IMG/VR virus record: IMGVR_UViG_3300017598_001140
Coordinates: 1-64,000 of that record
Strand: one strand, 5' to 3'
Length of the DNA stretch: 64,000 bases
Source of the DNA: a virus
Shown here in pieces: positions 23,093-32,799 of the stretch (the first letter of the stretch is position 1; the number at the start of each line of letters is the position of its first letter). The notes below the pieces were generated by a model, which saw nothing but the letters and a program-made list of their open reading frames with translations, was not told the DNA's origin and did no database searches. A program made the translations under genes and the position numbers.

Positions 23093-23440
23093 ATGGCGCG
23101 GAGTCTTCAAAAATTAAAGCAGATTGATACGCCGTTAGGGTACGACGATCAGAGGACCGGAGCCGAAGTTTCAAACACAGAAACAACGGCCGACGATTTG
23201 GAAAAAGTTTTCCACGGCATGCTGAGCCAGTTGAAGCGAATTATTCACGGTGAAGACGCCGGGAATTGGTTCGATAATATCAACTCTGTTTTTGGTGAAG
23301 ACGTTTCTTTAAAAGCTCTGTTGGCAAAGATTGGAACCGGCGGTGGTGGTGGTATTGATGAAGATAAAATCTTGGTAGAGCGAACAACAGGATTGGTTAT
23401 GATTCTCCGCGCTACCGGAAATGTATTGGTGAGAAGATGA
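23093..23440 (+). CDS. Small protein preceding the giant fibre gene
   Basis: A 115-residue protein that starts at the base after the preceding stop and overlaps the giant fibre start by four bases (ATGA), so it is likely translationally coupled to it. Helical in its first half (DDLEKVFHGMLSQLKRIIHG), with a GGGGG hinge near residue 83 and a β-strand end. It may be an adaptor or anchor for the fibre, by context only. Confidence 0.55.
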   Translation: MARSLQKLKQIDTPLGYDDQRTGAEVSNTETTADDLEKVFHGMLSQLKRIIHGEDAGNWFDNINSVFGEDVSLKALLAKIGTGGGGGIDEDKILVERTTGLVMILRATGNVLVRR

Positions 23441-26400
23441 GCTATCATGATGAGGTGCCTTTAGGGTCTGTTCATCAGCCGTGCAATTGGGAATACGCAG
23501 ACGCGGCCGCAAGAACCGGCGCGAGCGGCTTTGTGTCTGGCGACATTGGAAAGTTCGCCCGGCAATTGGATGACAATTCTGTTTGGATGCTAACTGCTGT
23601 TACTCCTACTTGGGGACAAATAAACGCCGATAATGCGCCACACGCAAGCGACCACGAAAATGGCGGTGCAGATGAAATAAATGTAGCGGGTTTAAGCGGA
23701 GTCTTGGCGGACGATCAAAATCCTGCGGCTCATGCATCGGATCACGAAAACGGAGGTGGCGACGAAGTGAGCGTGGCCGGGCTTTCAGGATTGCTTGCAG
23801 ACGACCAAAATCCAACAAGCCACGGAGCTGCGGCGCATAGCGGAAGCATTGGTTCTCATTCGCAAATAACATCGGTGGGTGAAGATGATCACCACGCTAA
23901 AACCCACGCCACGACTCACGAAAATGGCGGAGCGGACGAAATAAGCGTAGCAGGTTTAAGTGGACTTTTAGCAGACGATCAAAATCCAGCAAGCCACGCA
24001 AGCGAACACGAAAACGGCGGAGTCGATGAGATAAGTGTGGCAGGTTTAAGCGGAGAGCTTGCGGACGACCAACCACCGAAAGATCATGGCGCTGCGGAGC
24101 ATAGTGGGAGCATTGGAACGCACTCTCAAATAACATCGGTGGGTGAAGACGATCACCACGCTAAAACACACGCCACCACTCACCAAAACGGTGGTGCTGA
24201 TGAAATTAATGTGGCTGGTTTAAGCGGTGAATTAGCAGACGATCAAAATCCTGTGGCTCATGCATCGGAGCACGAGGACGGCGGCGCGGATGAAGTCAAC
24301 GTGGCAGGTTTAAGTGGAGAACTTGCGGACGATCAGCCACCAAAAGACCACGGCGCAGCCGCGCACAGCGGAAGCATAGGGACACATTCTCAGATAACAT
24401 CGGTCGGAGAAGACGATCACCATGCTAAAACCCACGCCACGACTCACCAAAATGGCGGAGCAGATGAGATAAGCGTAGCAGGTTTAAGCGGAGAACTTGC
24501 GGACGACCAACCGCCAAAAAATCACGCATCGGATCACTCTGACGGCGGCGGCGATGAAATCACAGTCGAAGATTTAGCCACCAGTGGAGGCTCAGGAACT
24601 GTCCCGATTTCGCAAGGGGATGGAAGCCTTGCGATGGGAGCGCCGACGCCTACAAGCCACGCTACGACCCACCAAAACGGTGGAGCTGACGAAATAAGTG
24701 TAGCTGGATTGAGCGGAGTTTTAGCAGACGATCAAAATCCAACAGCGCACGCATCGGAACACGAAAACGGTGGTGTTGATGAGATGAGCGTGGCCGGTTT
24801 AAGTGGAGAATTGGCAGACGATCAACCGCCGAAAAGCCACGGAGCTGCGGAGCATAGCGGAAGCATTGGAACGCACTCTCAAATAACATCGGTGGGAGCG
24901 GACGACCACCACAACCAATCGCATGGAGCAAGCGATCACAGTGGCGACATTGGTGCGGCGTCTCAAGTGACAAATGATTCGAGCGTTTCTGGCGCGAAAG
25001 TAAAAGAAGCACTTGAAACATTGGAGACGACAATCACGGCATTGGAAAACGGAAGGATACACCGCGACCCAGTTATCAATATAGTGGATTGCACGCAAGC
25101 GCCGCCGTCAGAAGTTTCTGGCGATAGGTTTATCATAGACAACACCATTGGAACGGTCCATGCGGATTACGACGGTGCCAGCAAAAATGACATAGTAGAC
25201 TTCAACGGCTCCACATGGGATGCATTTAGCCCGGTAGAAGGCTGGCTTGCTTATGTAGATTCGCAAAATCAAGATGCGTTGTTTATCGATGATGGAACAC
25301 CGCAATGGCAATTGAGGCCGGTTGCGGTTACTGACCACGCCGATTTGTCTAACGTAACGTCAGACCAGCACCACGCTAAAGACCACGCCGCCACTCACCA
25401 AAACGGCGGAGCAGATGAAATAAGTGTGGCTGGTTTAAGCGGACTTTTAGCAGACGATCAAAATCCGGTTTCCCATGCGAGTGAGCACGAAAACGGAGGC
25501 GGAGACGAGATCAGTGTGGCGGGGTTGAACGGGCTATTGGCGGACGACCAGAACCCAACAAGCCACGGCGCTGCCGCCCATAGTGGTTCTATTGGAACGC
25601 ACTCTCAAATAACAAGCGTCGGTGAAGATGACCATCACGCTAAAACCCACGCTACCACTCACCAAAACGGTGGAGCAGACGAAATTAGTGTAGCCGGATT
25701 GAGCGGAGAATTGGCGGATGATCAACCGCCGAAAAACCACGCGGCGGATCATTCCGATGGCGGTGGCGATGAAGTAACGGTCGAAGATTTAGCCACTAGC
25801 GGAGGGTCTGGAACCGTCCCGGTTTCACAAGGAGACGGAAGCTTGTCGATGGGAGCGCCTGCGCCTGCAACCCACGCCACGACTCACGAAAACGGTGGAG
25901 CGGATGAAGTTAGTGTAGCTGGATTGAGCGGACTTTTAGCAGACGATCAAAATCCAACGGCTCATGCGAGCGAACACGAAAACGGCGGAGTCGATGAGGT
26001 TAGCGTGGCTGGCCTAAGCGGAGAATTGGCGGACGATCAACCGCCTAAAGCACATGGTGCCGCCGCTCACAGTGGGAGTATTGGAACCCACTCTCAAATA
26101 ACATCGGTTGGTGAAGACGATCACCACGCTAAAACCCACGCTACCACTCATGAAAACGGTGGCGGCGACGAAATAAGTGTAGCAGGTTTAAGCGGCTTGT
26201 TGGCGGACGATCAAAACCCAACAGCTCACGCATCGGATCACCAAAGCGGCGGCGGTGATTCAATTAAATTGGATGACCTCGCAACACCGGACGACAATAC
26301 TGATTTGGACGCTACCACTGGGTTACATGGATTGCTTCCGAAACTCGGCGGAGGTACAACAAATTTTTTGAGAGCGGACGGAACGTGGTCGGCTCCGGGC

Positions 26401-29400
26401 GGTGCTCCTAGCGCGCACGCTTCAAGCCACGAGAACGGCGGCGGCGATGAGATAAGTGTAGCTGGTTTAAGTGGGGAATTGGCGGACGACCAGCCGCCGA
26501 AAAGTCACGGAGCTGCTGCGCACAGTGGGAGCATTGGAACGCACTCTCAAATAACATCGGTTGGAGAAGACGATCACCACGCTAAAACCCACGCCACCAC
26601 TCACCAAAACGGTGGTGCTGACGAAATAAGTGTGGCTGGTTTAAGCGGACTTTTAGCAGACGATCAAAATCCGACAAGTCACGCCTCGGAGCACGAAAAC
26701 ACAGGCGGTGACGAAATAAGTGTGGCCGGTTTAAGCGGACTTTTAGCAGACGATCAAAATCCGGTTTCTCATGCATCGGATCACCAAAGCGGCGGTGGTG
26801 ATTCAATCAAATTAGACGACCTCGCAACTCCAGACGACAACACCGATCTCGACGCTACCACTGGGTTACACGGTTTGCTGCCGAAGCTCGGCGGAGGTAC
26901 AACAAATTTTTTGAGAGCGGACGGAACGTGGAGCGCGCCGCCTACTCTTGGAGGTCACGCATCGGATCACGAAAACGGTGGAGCTGACGAAATAAGTGTG
27001 GCTGGTTTAAGCGGATTATTAGCAGACGATCAGAACCCGACAGCGCACGCATCGGAGCACGAAAACGCTGGAGTTGATGAGATAAGTGTAGCTGGTTTAA
27101 GTGGGGAATTGGCAGACGATCAACCGCCGAAATCACATGGAGCAGCAGCGCACAGCGGGAGCATTGGAACGCACTCTCAAATAACAAGTGTCGGCGAAGA
27201 TGATCACCACGCTAAAACCCACGCCACGACTCACCAAAACGGTGGAGCGGATGAGATAAGTGTAGCAGGTTTAAGCGGACTATTGGCGGACGATCAAAAT
27301 CCAGCAAGCCATGCATCGGATCACGAGAACGGCGGCGGAGACGAAATAAGCGTGGCTGGTTTAAGCGGAGAGCTGGCAGACGACCAGCCACCAAAGGCGC
27401 ATGCGTCGGCTCACTCTGACGGCGGTGGTGACGAAATCACGGTCGAAAATTTAGCCACCAGTGGAGGGTCTGGAACCGTCCCGGTTTCGCAAGGCGACGG
27501 AAGTTTGGCAATGGGAGCACCAGCGCCAGCGACACACGCCACAGCTCACGAAAACGGCGGTGGTGACGAAATAAGTGTAGCAGGTTTAAGTGGATTGTTA
27601 GCAGACGATCAAAATCCAACGGCTCATGCATCGGAGCACGAAAACGGTGGAGCCGACGAGATAAGTGTAGCGGGATTGAGTGGAGAATTGGCGGACGACC
27701 AGCCGCCGAAATCGCATGGGGCGGCGGCACATAGCGGGAGCATTGGAACGCACTCTCAAATAACATCTCTCGGAGTCGACGACCACCACGCGCAATTGCA
27801 CGCCGCTGCGCATCAAAACGGCGGCGGAGACGAAATAAGCGTGGCTGGTTTAAGCGGATTATTGGCGGACGATCAAAATCCAACAAGTCACGCATCGGAT
27901 CACCAAAGCGGTGGTGGCGATTCAATTAAATTGGACGACCTCGCAACACCAGACGACAACACGGATCTCGACGCTACCACTGGGTTACACGGTTTGCTTC
28001 CGAAGCTTGGTGGAGGCACGACAAATTTTTTAAGAGCAGACGGAACGTGGGCCGCGCCGGGTGGCGGAGGTTCTCATGCTTCAACCCACGAGAACGGCGG
28101 CGGAGACGAAATAAGTGTGGCTGGTTTAAGTGGTTTGCTTGCTGACGATCAAAATCCTACCGCCCATTCGAGCGACCATGAAGACGGTGGGGCTGACGAA
28201 ATTAATGTGGCAGGTTTAAGCGGAGAGCTTGCGGACGATCAGCCCCCTAAAGACCATGCAGCAAACCATACGGATGGAACGGACGATGTTCAAGACGGCA
28301 CAAATTCGCAAAAGGGTTTGGTAACTGCCGCTCAAATAACTTTGTTGGAAAGGTTGGAAACGTATCAAGCCGACGTGAACAAAACGGGGTTTTTAAATTA
28401 TACAGATTCCGTGCGCAGTTTTGTGAATGGAAGCATGACTTTTTCAATTCAACCGGCGGTGACTAGTTACGAATATTATATTGATGGGGTTAAGTACACA
28501 AAGACCGGAACGGATAATGTTGTCATTGATGACACTGAAGGATTGCATTACATTTATTTTGATGGGGCCACGTTAAAAAAGACAACAACTTTTAGCGTTG
28601 ATTTAGTCAAGATTTACGCCTTTGTTGCGGTCATTTATTGGGACGCAACAAATAACGTACAAATTTATTTTGGTGACGAACGCCATACTCCAATCATGGA
28701 TTGGAAAACGCATATGCGTTTGCACTTTGTTGTTGGTGGTTCAATTTCTGAAGGTGGTGGGTTGGGTGGTATTTTAGCCAACGACAGTGGGGGCGATGAT
28801 GAAGACGCAGAATTTTCGATTGAAGCTACAGAATTTTGGGATGAAGATATAAATATTTCCCACGGTGCAAAAAGTTCAACGGCGAATATTGGAGTGTATT
28901 CCAGAAGTGGCGTTGATGCATCGAAAATATGGCGTGTGGATGAAACGGCCAGCTTTGGCGTTATCACTACCGGGACAGGCCGCGCTGCTTGGAATGAATT
29001 AACTGGTGGAAGTTGGCAACAAACAGAAGTTTCTAATAATGATTTTGTTTTAGCACATGTTTTTACCTATAACGACCCGGACAGAAAGTTTGGAGTTTTT
29101 CAAGGTCAAAACACATATCCAACGGCTAGCCAAGCACGCGCGGCGGCTGAAGATTTAACAGAAATCAATGCGCTTATCACAGAGGGGTTGCCATTACCTG
29201 AATGGAAGTTTTTAGGGACGTTAATTTATCAGACTTCCAATGGTTATGGTAATGCCGTTAAATCAAGGATTCGCTCAACGTCCGATGGCGGTGATTATGT
29301 TGATTTGAGAGGCGCTTTGATTTCAAGAACCGGCACAGGCGTTGCCGGGACATTGGACATCGTAAATCTAACCACGTCAGAACTGGGAACGGCTTATTGG

Positions 29401-30744
29401 TTGGCACCGGACGGAACCGGCGCAACCGAATGGGTTTCAAGCTTGCACGCTACCGCTCACCAAAATGGTGGAGCTGATGAAATAAGTGTGGCGGGTTTAA
29501 GCGGAGAACTTGCAGACAACCAGCCGCCAAAAACTCACGCTTCAAGTCACGAAAATACTGGTGGTGACGAGATAAGTGTGGCTGGATTGTCTGGTTTACT
29601 CGCAGACGATCAGAATCCAGTTTCTCATGCTTCAGATCATCAAAGTGGCGGCGGGGATGCGATCAAGCTAGATGACCTCGCCACACCAGACGACAATACA
29701 GATTTGGATGCTACAGTTTCGCTACATGGCCTGTTGCCGAAGTTAGGCGGCGGAACCACAAATTTTCTAAGAGCTGATGGAAGTTGGGCGGCCCCCAGTG
29801 GCGGCGGTTCTCACGCCAGTACGCACGAAAATGGCGGTGGTGACGAAATCAGTGTGGCTGGTTTGTCAGGTTTACTCGCTGACGATCAAAACCCTACTAC
29901 CCACGCAACAGATCATCAAAGTGGCGGTGGTGATTCAATCAAATTAGATGACCTTGCGGCCCCGGATGACAACACAGATCTGGACGCTTCAACCAGCTTA
30001 CATGGTCTGTTACCTAAACTCGGTGGAGGCACAACTAATTTTCTGAGAGCAGATGGTAGTTGGGCAGCTCCAAGTGGCGGCGGTTCTCATGCTTCAACCC
30101 ACGAAAATGGAGGCGGGGACGAAATCAGTGTGGCTGGTTTAAGTGGTGAATTGGCCGATGATCAACCGCCTAAAGATCACGCCTCGGCGCATCAAAGCGG
30201 CGGTGGAGATGCAATTAAACTAGACGATCTTTCTGCCCCGGATGACAACACTGATTTGAACGCTACAGTTTCGGCGCATGGTCTATTGGCGAAACTTGGC
30301 GGCGGGACTACAAATTTTTTAAGAGCAGACGGAACGTGGGCCGCGCCTGGCAGTGGACCTCCGACAATTATTCAAGGTTCGGAAGCGGCATTAGATACTT
30401 CGACAAGTGAAGAACCAACTTGGGAAAATGTGTATAGGTTTTCCCCTACATTGGAGATAGCAAAATATATATTATGGTTTAGCGGCGAGTACTCGGCGGA
30501 ATCGTCAACTGCATGGGGCGCAGCGCGTTTTCAAATTCAAAGTGATTCAAATGTACTTCAGCGGTTGGCGCACGAAATCGAGTCTGTTGCTAATGATGAA
30601 TGGTTCGCTTTGAGCGGGGTTTATTTTTTTAATAACGGATCTGCCAGGACGGTCAATTTTGATTTCGATCTTATGTCGGAAAATGCGTCAGATGAAGTGT
30701 ACCTTAAAAATAAAAATGTCGTTTTGATAAAGGTGGTGGAGTAA
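23437..30744 (+). CDS. Giant histidine-rich repeat fibre protein
   Basis: A 2435-residue protein, far longer than other genes here. About 31 copies of a roughly 25-residue unit of type HASDHENGGxDEIxVAGLSGxLADDQ dominate it, alternating with SIGTHSQITSVGEDDHHAKTHATTH and with DNTDLDATxGLHGLLPKLGGGTTNFLRADGTW modules. Non-repeat parts are a DUF2793-like domain (about residues 541-632), a middle block (about 1632-2002) and a C-terminal β-domain (about 2308-2435) that may be the tip. The HxxxH pattern resembles metal-binding fibre shafts. It lies between capsid and connector genes, so a head fibre or a long tail fibre are both possible. Confidence 0.85.
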   Translation: MSYHDEVPLGSVHQPCNWEYADAAARTGASGFVSGDIGKFARQLDDNSVWMLTAVTPTWGQINADNAPHASDHENGGADEINVAGLSGVLADDQNPAAHASDHENGGGDEVSVAGLSGLLADDQNPTSHGAAAHSGSIGSHSQITSVGEDDHHAKTHATTHENGGADEISVAGLSGLLADDQNPASHASEHENGGVDEISVAGLSGELADDQPPKDHGAAEHSGSIGTHSQITSVGEDDHHAKTHATTHQNGGADEINVAGLSGELADDQNPVAHASEHEDGGADEVNVAGLSGELADDQPPKDHGAAAHSGSIGTHSQITSVGEDDHHAKTHATTHQNGGADEISVAGLSGELADDQPPKNHASDHSDGGGDEITVEDLATSGGSGTVPISQGDGSLAMGAPTPTSHATTHQNGGADEISVAGLSGVLADDQNPTAHASEHENGGVDEMSVAGLSGELADDQPPKSHGAAEHSGSIGTHSQITSVGADDHHNQSHGASDHSGDIGAASQVTNDSSVSGAKVKEALETLETTITALENGRIHRDPVINIVDCTQAPPSEVSGDRFIIDNTIGTVHADYDGASKNDIVDFNGSTWDAFSPVEGWLAYVDSQNQDALFIDDGTPQWQLRPVAVTDHADLSNVTSDQHHAKDHAATHQNGGADEISVAGLSGLLADDQNPVSHASEHENGGGDEISVAGLNGLLADDQNPTSHGAAAHSGSIGTHSQITSVGEDDHHAKTHATTHQNGGADEISVAGLSGELADDQPPKNHAADHSDGGGDEVTVEDLATSGGSGTVPVSQGDGSLSMGAPAPATHATTHENGGADEVSVAGLSGLLADDQNPTAHASEHENGGVDEVSVAGLSGELADDQPPKAHGAAAHSGSIGTHSQITSVGEDDHHAKTHATTHENGGGDEISVAGLSGLLADDQNPTAHASDHQSGGGDSIKLDDLATPDDNTDLDATTGLHGLLPKLGGGTTNFLRADGTWSAPGGAPSAHASSHENGGGDEISVAGLSGELADDQPPKSHGAAAHSGSIGTHSQITSVGEDDHHAKTHATTHQNGGADEISVAGLSGLLADDQNPTSHASEHENTGGDEISVAGLSGLLADDQNPVSHASDHQSGGGDSIKLDDLATPDDNTDLDATTGLHGLLPKLGGGTTNFLRADGTWSAPPTLGGHASDHENGGADEISVAGLSGLLADDQNPTAHASEHENAGVDEISVAGLSGELADDQPPKSHGAAAHSGSIGTHSQITSVGEDDHHAKTHATTHQNGGADEISVAGLSGLLADDQNPASHASDHENGGGDEISVAGLSGELADDQPPKAHASAHSDGGGDEITVENLATSGGSGTVPVSQGDGSLAMGAPAPATHATAHENGGGDEISVAGLSGLLADDQNPTAHASEHENGGADEISVAGLSGELADDQPPKSHGAAAHSGSIGTHSQITSLGVDDHHAQLHAAAHQNGGGDEISVAGLSGLLADDQNPTSHASDHQSGGGDSIKLDDLATPDDNTDLDATTGLHGLLPKLGGGTTNFLRADGTWAAPGGGGSHASTHENGGGDEISVAGLSGLLADDQNPTAHSSDHEDGGADEINVAGLSGELADDQPPKDHAANHTDGTDDVQDGTNSQKGLVTAAQITLLERLETYQADVNKTGFLNYTDSVRSFVNGSMTFSIQPAVTSYEYYIDGVKYTKTGTDNVVIDDTEGLHYIYFDGATLKKTTTFSVDLVKIYAFVAVIYWDATNNVQIYFGDERHTPIMDWKTHMRLHFVVGGSISEGGGLGGILANDSGGDDEDAEFSIEATEFWDEDINISHGAKSSTANIGVYSRSGVDASKIWRVDETASFGVITTGTGRAAWNELTGGSWQQTEVSNNDFVLAHVFTYNDPDRKFGVFQGQNTYPTASQARAAAEDLTEINALITEGLPLPEWKFLGTLIYQTSNGYGNAVKSRIRSTSDGGDYVDLRGALISRTGTGVAGTLDIVNLTTSELGTAYWLAPDGTGATEWVSSLHATAHQNGGADEISVAGLSGELADNQPPKTHASSHENTGGDEISVAGLSGLLADDQNPVSHASDHQSGGGDAIKLDDLATPDDNTDLDATVSLHGLLPKLGGGTTNFLRADGSWAAPSGGGSHASTHENGGGDEISVAGLSGLLADDQNPTTHATDHQSGGGDSIKLDDLAAPDDNTDLDASTSLHGLLPKLGGGTTNFLRADGSWAAPSGGGSHASTHENGGGDEISVAGLSGELADDQPPKDHASAHQSGGGDAIKLDDLSAPDDNTDLNATVSAHGLLAKLGGGTTNFLRADGTWAAPGSGPPTIIQGSEAALDTSTSEEPTWENVYRFSPTLEIAKYILWFSGEYSAESSTAWGAARFQIQSDSNVLQRLAHEIESVANDEWFALSGVYFFNNGSARTVNFDFDLMSENASDEVYLKNKNVVLIKVVE
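23640..28260 (+). repeat. Main block of coding repeats in the fibre gene
   Basis: Most of the roughly 75-base protein-level repeats lie here, interrupted at about 25057-25330; a shorter block recurs at 29450-30350. Copies are near-identical in protein but differ at many synonymous positions. Confidence 0.85.
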
Positions 30745-31304
30745 TGACCGGGCTTTACGAATATAAACCAGCAGACTATGGCAACCAAGAAATGCATCCT
30801 GCAATGGTTCGGGCGCAAATAAAAGCCAGCAAGATTCTAACAGAAGTAAAAAGCGTAAAGTGCAAGGAAGGCGTTCACATTATTGTCAAAACAGCAGATG
30901 AATTGAGCGCCGGGGACGAAACAATTTTGGATGAAATAATAGCGGCGTATGACGATGAAGATTATCAAAAATATTTCGTTGCAAAATTGATAAATAATGA
31001 GGAACTTCCATCGGATTATTTGGAAAAGCGCCTAACCGTTTCAAGCACAGCCAGCGGCCTTGTTATCACAACGACAATTGACGAATTGGACGTGGACGAC
31101 GAAACAACCGTTGAAGCCGATTCTAGTTTGGAAAAATCTGTTTTGATTTCTCTGTGCTATAATGGTGTGGACGGTTTTTACATTGCAGCGTTTGAAAAGA
31201 CAGACGGGCTTTATTCGCTTGAAGACGAGGAAGATAATTTGGCGCAAGATATTAGCGAGTGGACCGTTGAAGCAAACGGCGACACGTTGAGCGAGGTGGA
31301 ATAA
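30744..31304 (+). CDS. Acidic protein downstream of fibre
   Basis: A 186-residue, strongly acidic protein starting in a TAATG overlap with the fibre stop. It begins YEYKPADYGNQEMHPAMVRAQIKASKIL and ends in EDEEDNLAQDISEWTVEANGDTLSEVE. No cysteine motif or membrane segment. Coupled translation and position suggest a fibre-associated or chaperone role, but no family is recognised. Confidence 0.6.
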   Translation: MTGLYEYKPADYGNQEMHPAMVRAQIKASKILTEVKSVKCKEGVHIIVKTADELSAGDETILDEIIAAYDDEDYQKYFVAKLINNEELPSDYLEKRLTVSSTASGLVITTTIDELDVDDETTVEADSSLEKSVLISLCYNGVDGFYIAAFEKTDGLYSLEDEEDNLAQDISEWTVEANGDTLSEVE

Positions 31305-31471
31305 TGGCAACGGTAAAAATACAAAACGAAGACAAAATCAAAGCCGTCAAAGCTCAAGCGGCGGCGGCAAAGAATGTTCCTCAAATGCGCGAGGCGATAG
31401 CTACTTTGATACAGGCCAACGAGGAGTTGGTGAAGAGGATTGAAAAACTAGAAAAACGAATTGGTCGTTAA
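31304..31471 (+). CDS. 55-residue coiled-coil protein
   Basis: A complete short gene: ATG overlaps the stop of the gene above (TAATG) and TAA is at 31469-31471. The product is alanine- and lysine-rich, and its C-terminal half (AIATLIQANEELVKRIEKLEKRIG) is a leucine-zipper-like coiled coil. Function unknown. Confidence 0.6.
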   Translation: MATVKIQNEDKIKAVKAQAAAAKNVPQMREAIATLIQANEELVKRIEKLEKRIGR

Positions 31472-31494
31472 GCTTGATATAGGAAGCATGAAGG

Positions 31495-32043
31495 ATGCCA
31501 CCAAAAACAGATTCATCGCCACCAAAAGAAGTGTATCGATTGAAAGAAGTGCTGCGTGCAAAAGAAGAAGCGGCGCTCGAAAAAAGATTTTTTGATATAG
31601 AAAAAAATTTAAAGGAGGTACGCGAAATGGCAGAAGAACCGCACGGCTGTATTAGAGACGAAACTTTTCAGTTGATAAAGGACACTTTTGCCAGCGGCTC
31701 GGTTGAATTCGATACTATACACGCCAAATTGGACAAGGCGAGCAAGGTGAAATTTTGGTCTGTCGTGAGCGTATTGGCTGGCATTGTATTGGCCGCCCTT
31801 GCTGCGGTTTACACATACGCAAGAAACGAAACCAATTGGGAGCACACAACGGAGAGAGTTCAGAAAGTAGAAACTGCCACAGAGAACATTGATAAAAATG
31901 TGAACGGAATAACCGTGTCGTTTAAATTAATGGAACAATCGACAACGGCGATGAAAGAGAAGCTCGAAAGTGTTTCGCCTAAAAAGATAGAAGACGCTGT
32001 TTCTAAGGGAATAAAAAAAGCGTCAAGAAATAGAGGAAGGTAG
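31495..32043 (+). CDS. Membrane protein with one central TM and coiled coils
   Basis: A 182-residue protein with an N-terminal charged helix (KEVLRAKEEAALEKRFFDIEKNLKEVREMA), one strong transmembrane helix near residues 87-110 (FWSVVSVLAGIVLAALAAVY), and a C-terminal coiled coil with a basic end. It resembles XhlA-like or tail-associated membrane proteins in layout but not clearly in sequence. GGAAG lies about 9 bases before ATG 31495. Possibly lysis- or infection-related. Confidence 0.6.
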   Translation: MPPKTDSSPPKEVYRLKEVLRAKEEAALEKRFFDIEKNLKEVREMAEEPHGCIRDETFQLIKDTFASGSVEFDTIHAKLDKASKVKFWSVVSVLAGIVLAALAAVYTYARNETNWEHTTERVQKVETATENIDKNVNGITVSFKLMEQSTTAMKEKLESVSPKKIEDAVSKGIKKASRNRGR

Positions 32044-32047
32044 AACT

Positions 32048-32350
32048 TTGGCTCTGTACAGTTCAGTGATAAAAAAAGTGAGCGGCGACGTTGACGGCGT
32101 GAATAAAATTTTCACTACTGATTCGGTTTTTGTTGCGGGAACTTTTAGACTGATAGTGAACGGTCAGGTTTACGAATCTGATGAGGACGAATACGGGTGG
32201 GTTGAAGTGGATTCCGAAACGATTGAAACAAACGAAGCTCCGCTGGCCGGAGACATAGTTCAGGCTTTTTATCAGGACGGCAGCGAATCGGCGAGCAGCG
32301 TGATTGGTGTCGTTGGAAGCCCGTTCGATCCGTCCGGAGCTTTACCGTAA
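32048..32350 (+). CDS. Small β-rich structural-type protein
   Basis: TTG start at 32048, supported by AGAGGAAGG (32032-32040), 7 bases upstream. The 100-residue protein shows the pattern DGVNKIFTTDSVFVAGTFRLIVNGQVYESD, GWVEVDSETIE, PLAGDIVQAFYQ, seen in small fibre- or tail-associated phage proteins. No firm function. Confidence 0.6.
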   Translation: MALYSSVIKKVSGDVDGVNKIFTTDSVFVAGTFRLIVNGQVYESDEDEYGWVEVDSETIETNEAPLAGDIVQAFYQDGSESASSVIGVVGSPFDPSGALP

Positions 32351-32387
32351 AAATAAAGGCTGAAAGCCGATAGAAAGAGAGAAGACA

Positions 32388-32798
32388 ATGGCCAAAATGA
32401 TTGTAGCAGTTCACAAAGCAAGTATCACGATGTTGAAGGGCGAGACATTGGACCAATTTACCAACGCGATTGGTGATGCTGGCCGCGAACATGTTTTTAA
32501 GAAGCTGAATTTGTCGCGAGACAGCGGCAGCGCTTGGATGGCCGAAACGTTCGGAGACAGCGTGGTTTTCAGAGCTTATAAAAAAGAAGGTCCGGCTTCG
32601 TACCACGCCTTCACTTATAAGCGTGATGAGAAAGGCGTGTTTGCTTTTGGCGACTTGGTAGAGGTCCAGAGGATGACTGTTTTCGAGCCGAAAGAAAGCT
32701 TGTCTGTGACCAAGGCAAAAGACGTGAACGAATTGTGCTTCAAGAAGTTCGGTGATTGGATTCAAATTTCAAAAAGTTTTTGGAACGGAGTGGTGTGA
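32388..32798 (+). CDS. Hypothetical protein in connector region
   Basis: A 136-residue protein starting MAKMIVAVHKASITMLKGETLDQF after a short gap containing AAAGGCTGAAAGCC and a weak GAGAGAAG site. It contains a SWAM-type segment (SGSAWMAETFGDSVVF). No family recognised. Its stop lies one base before the adaptor gene start, so they are co-translated. Confidence 0.55.
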   Translation: MAKMIVAVHKASITMLKGETLDQFTNAIGDAGREHVFKKLNLSRDSGSAWMAETFGDSVVFRAYKKEGPASYHAFTYKRDEKGVFAFGDLVEVQRMTVFEPKESLSVTKAKDVNELCFKKFGDWIQISKSFWNGVV

Positions 32799-32799
32799 A

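Noticed and set aside
23606-28447. Many Arg/His/Leu-rich minus-strand frames opposite the fibre gene
   Set aside because: They repeat with the same period as the fibre repeats, as expected for reverse-strand shadows.
23437-30744. CRISPR-like interpretation of the regular repeats
   Set aside because: The repeats are in one open frame, encode a conserved peptide, and lack constant repeats with unique spacers.
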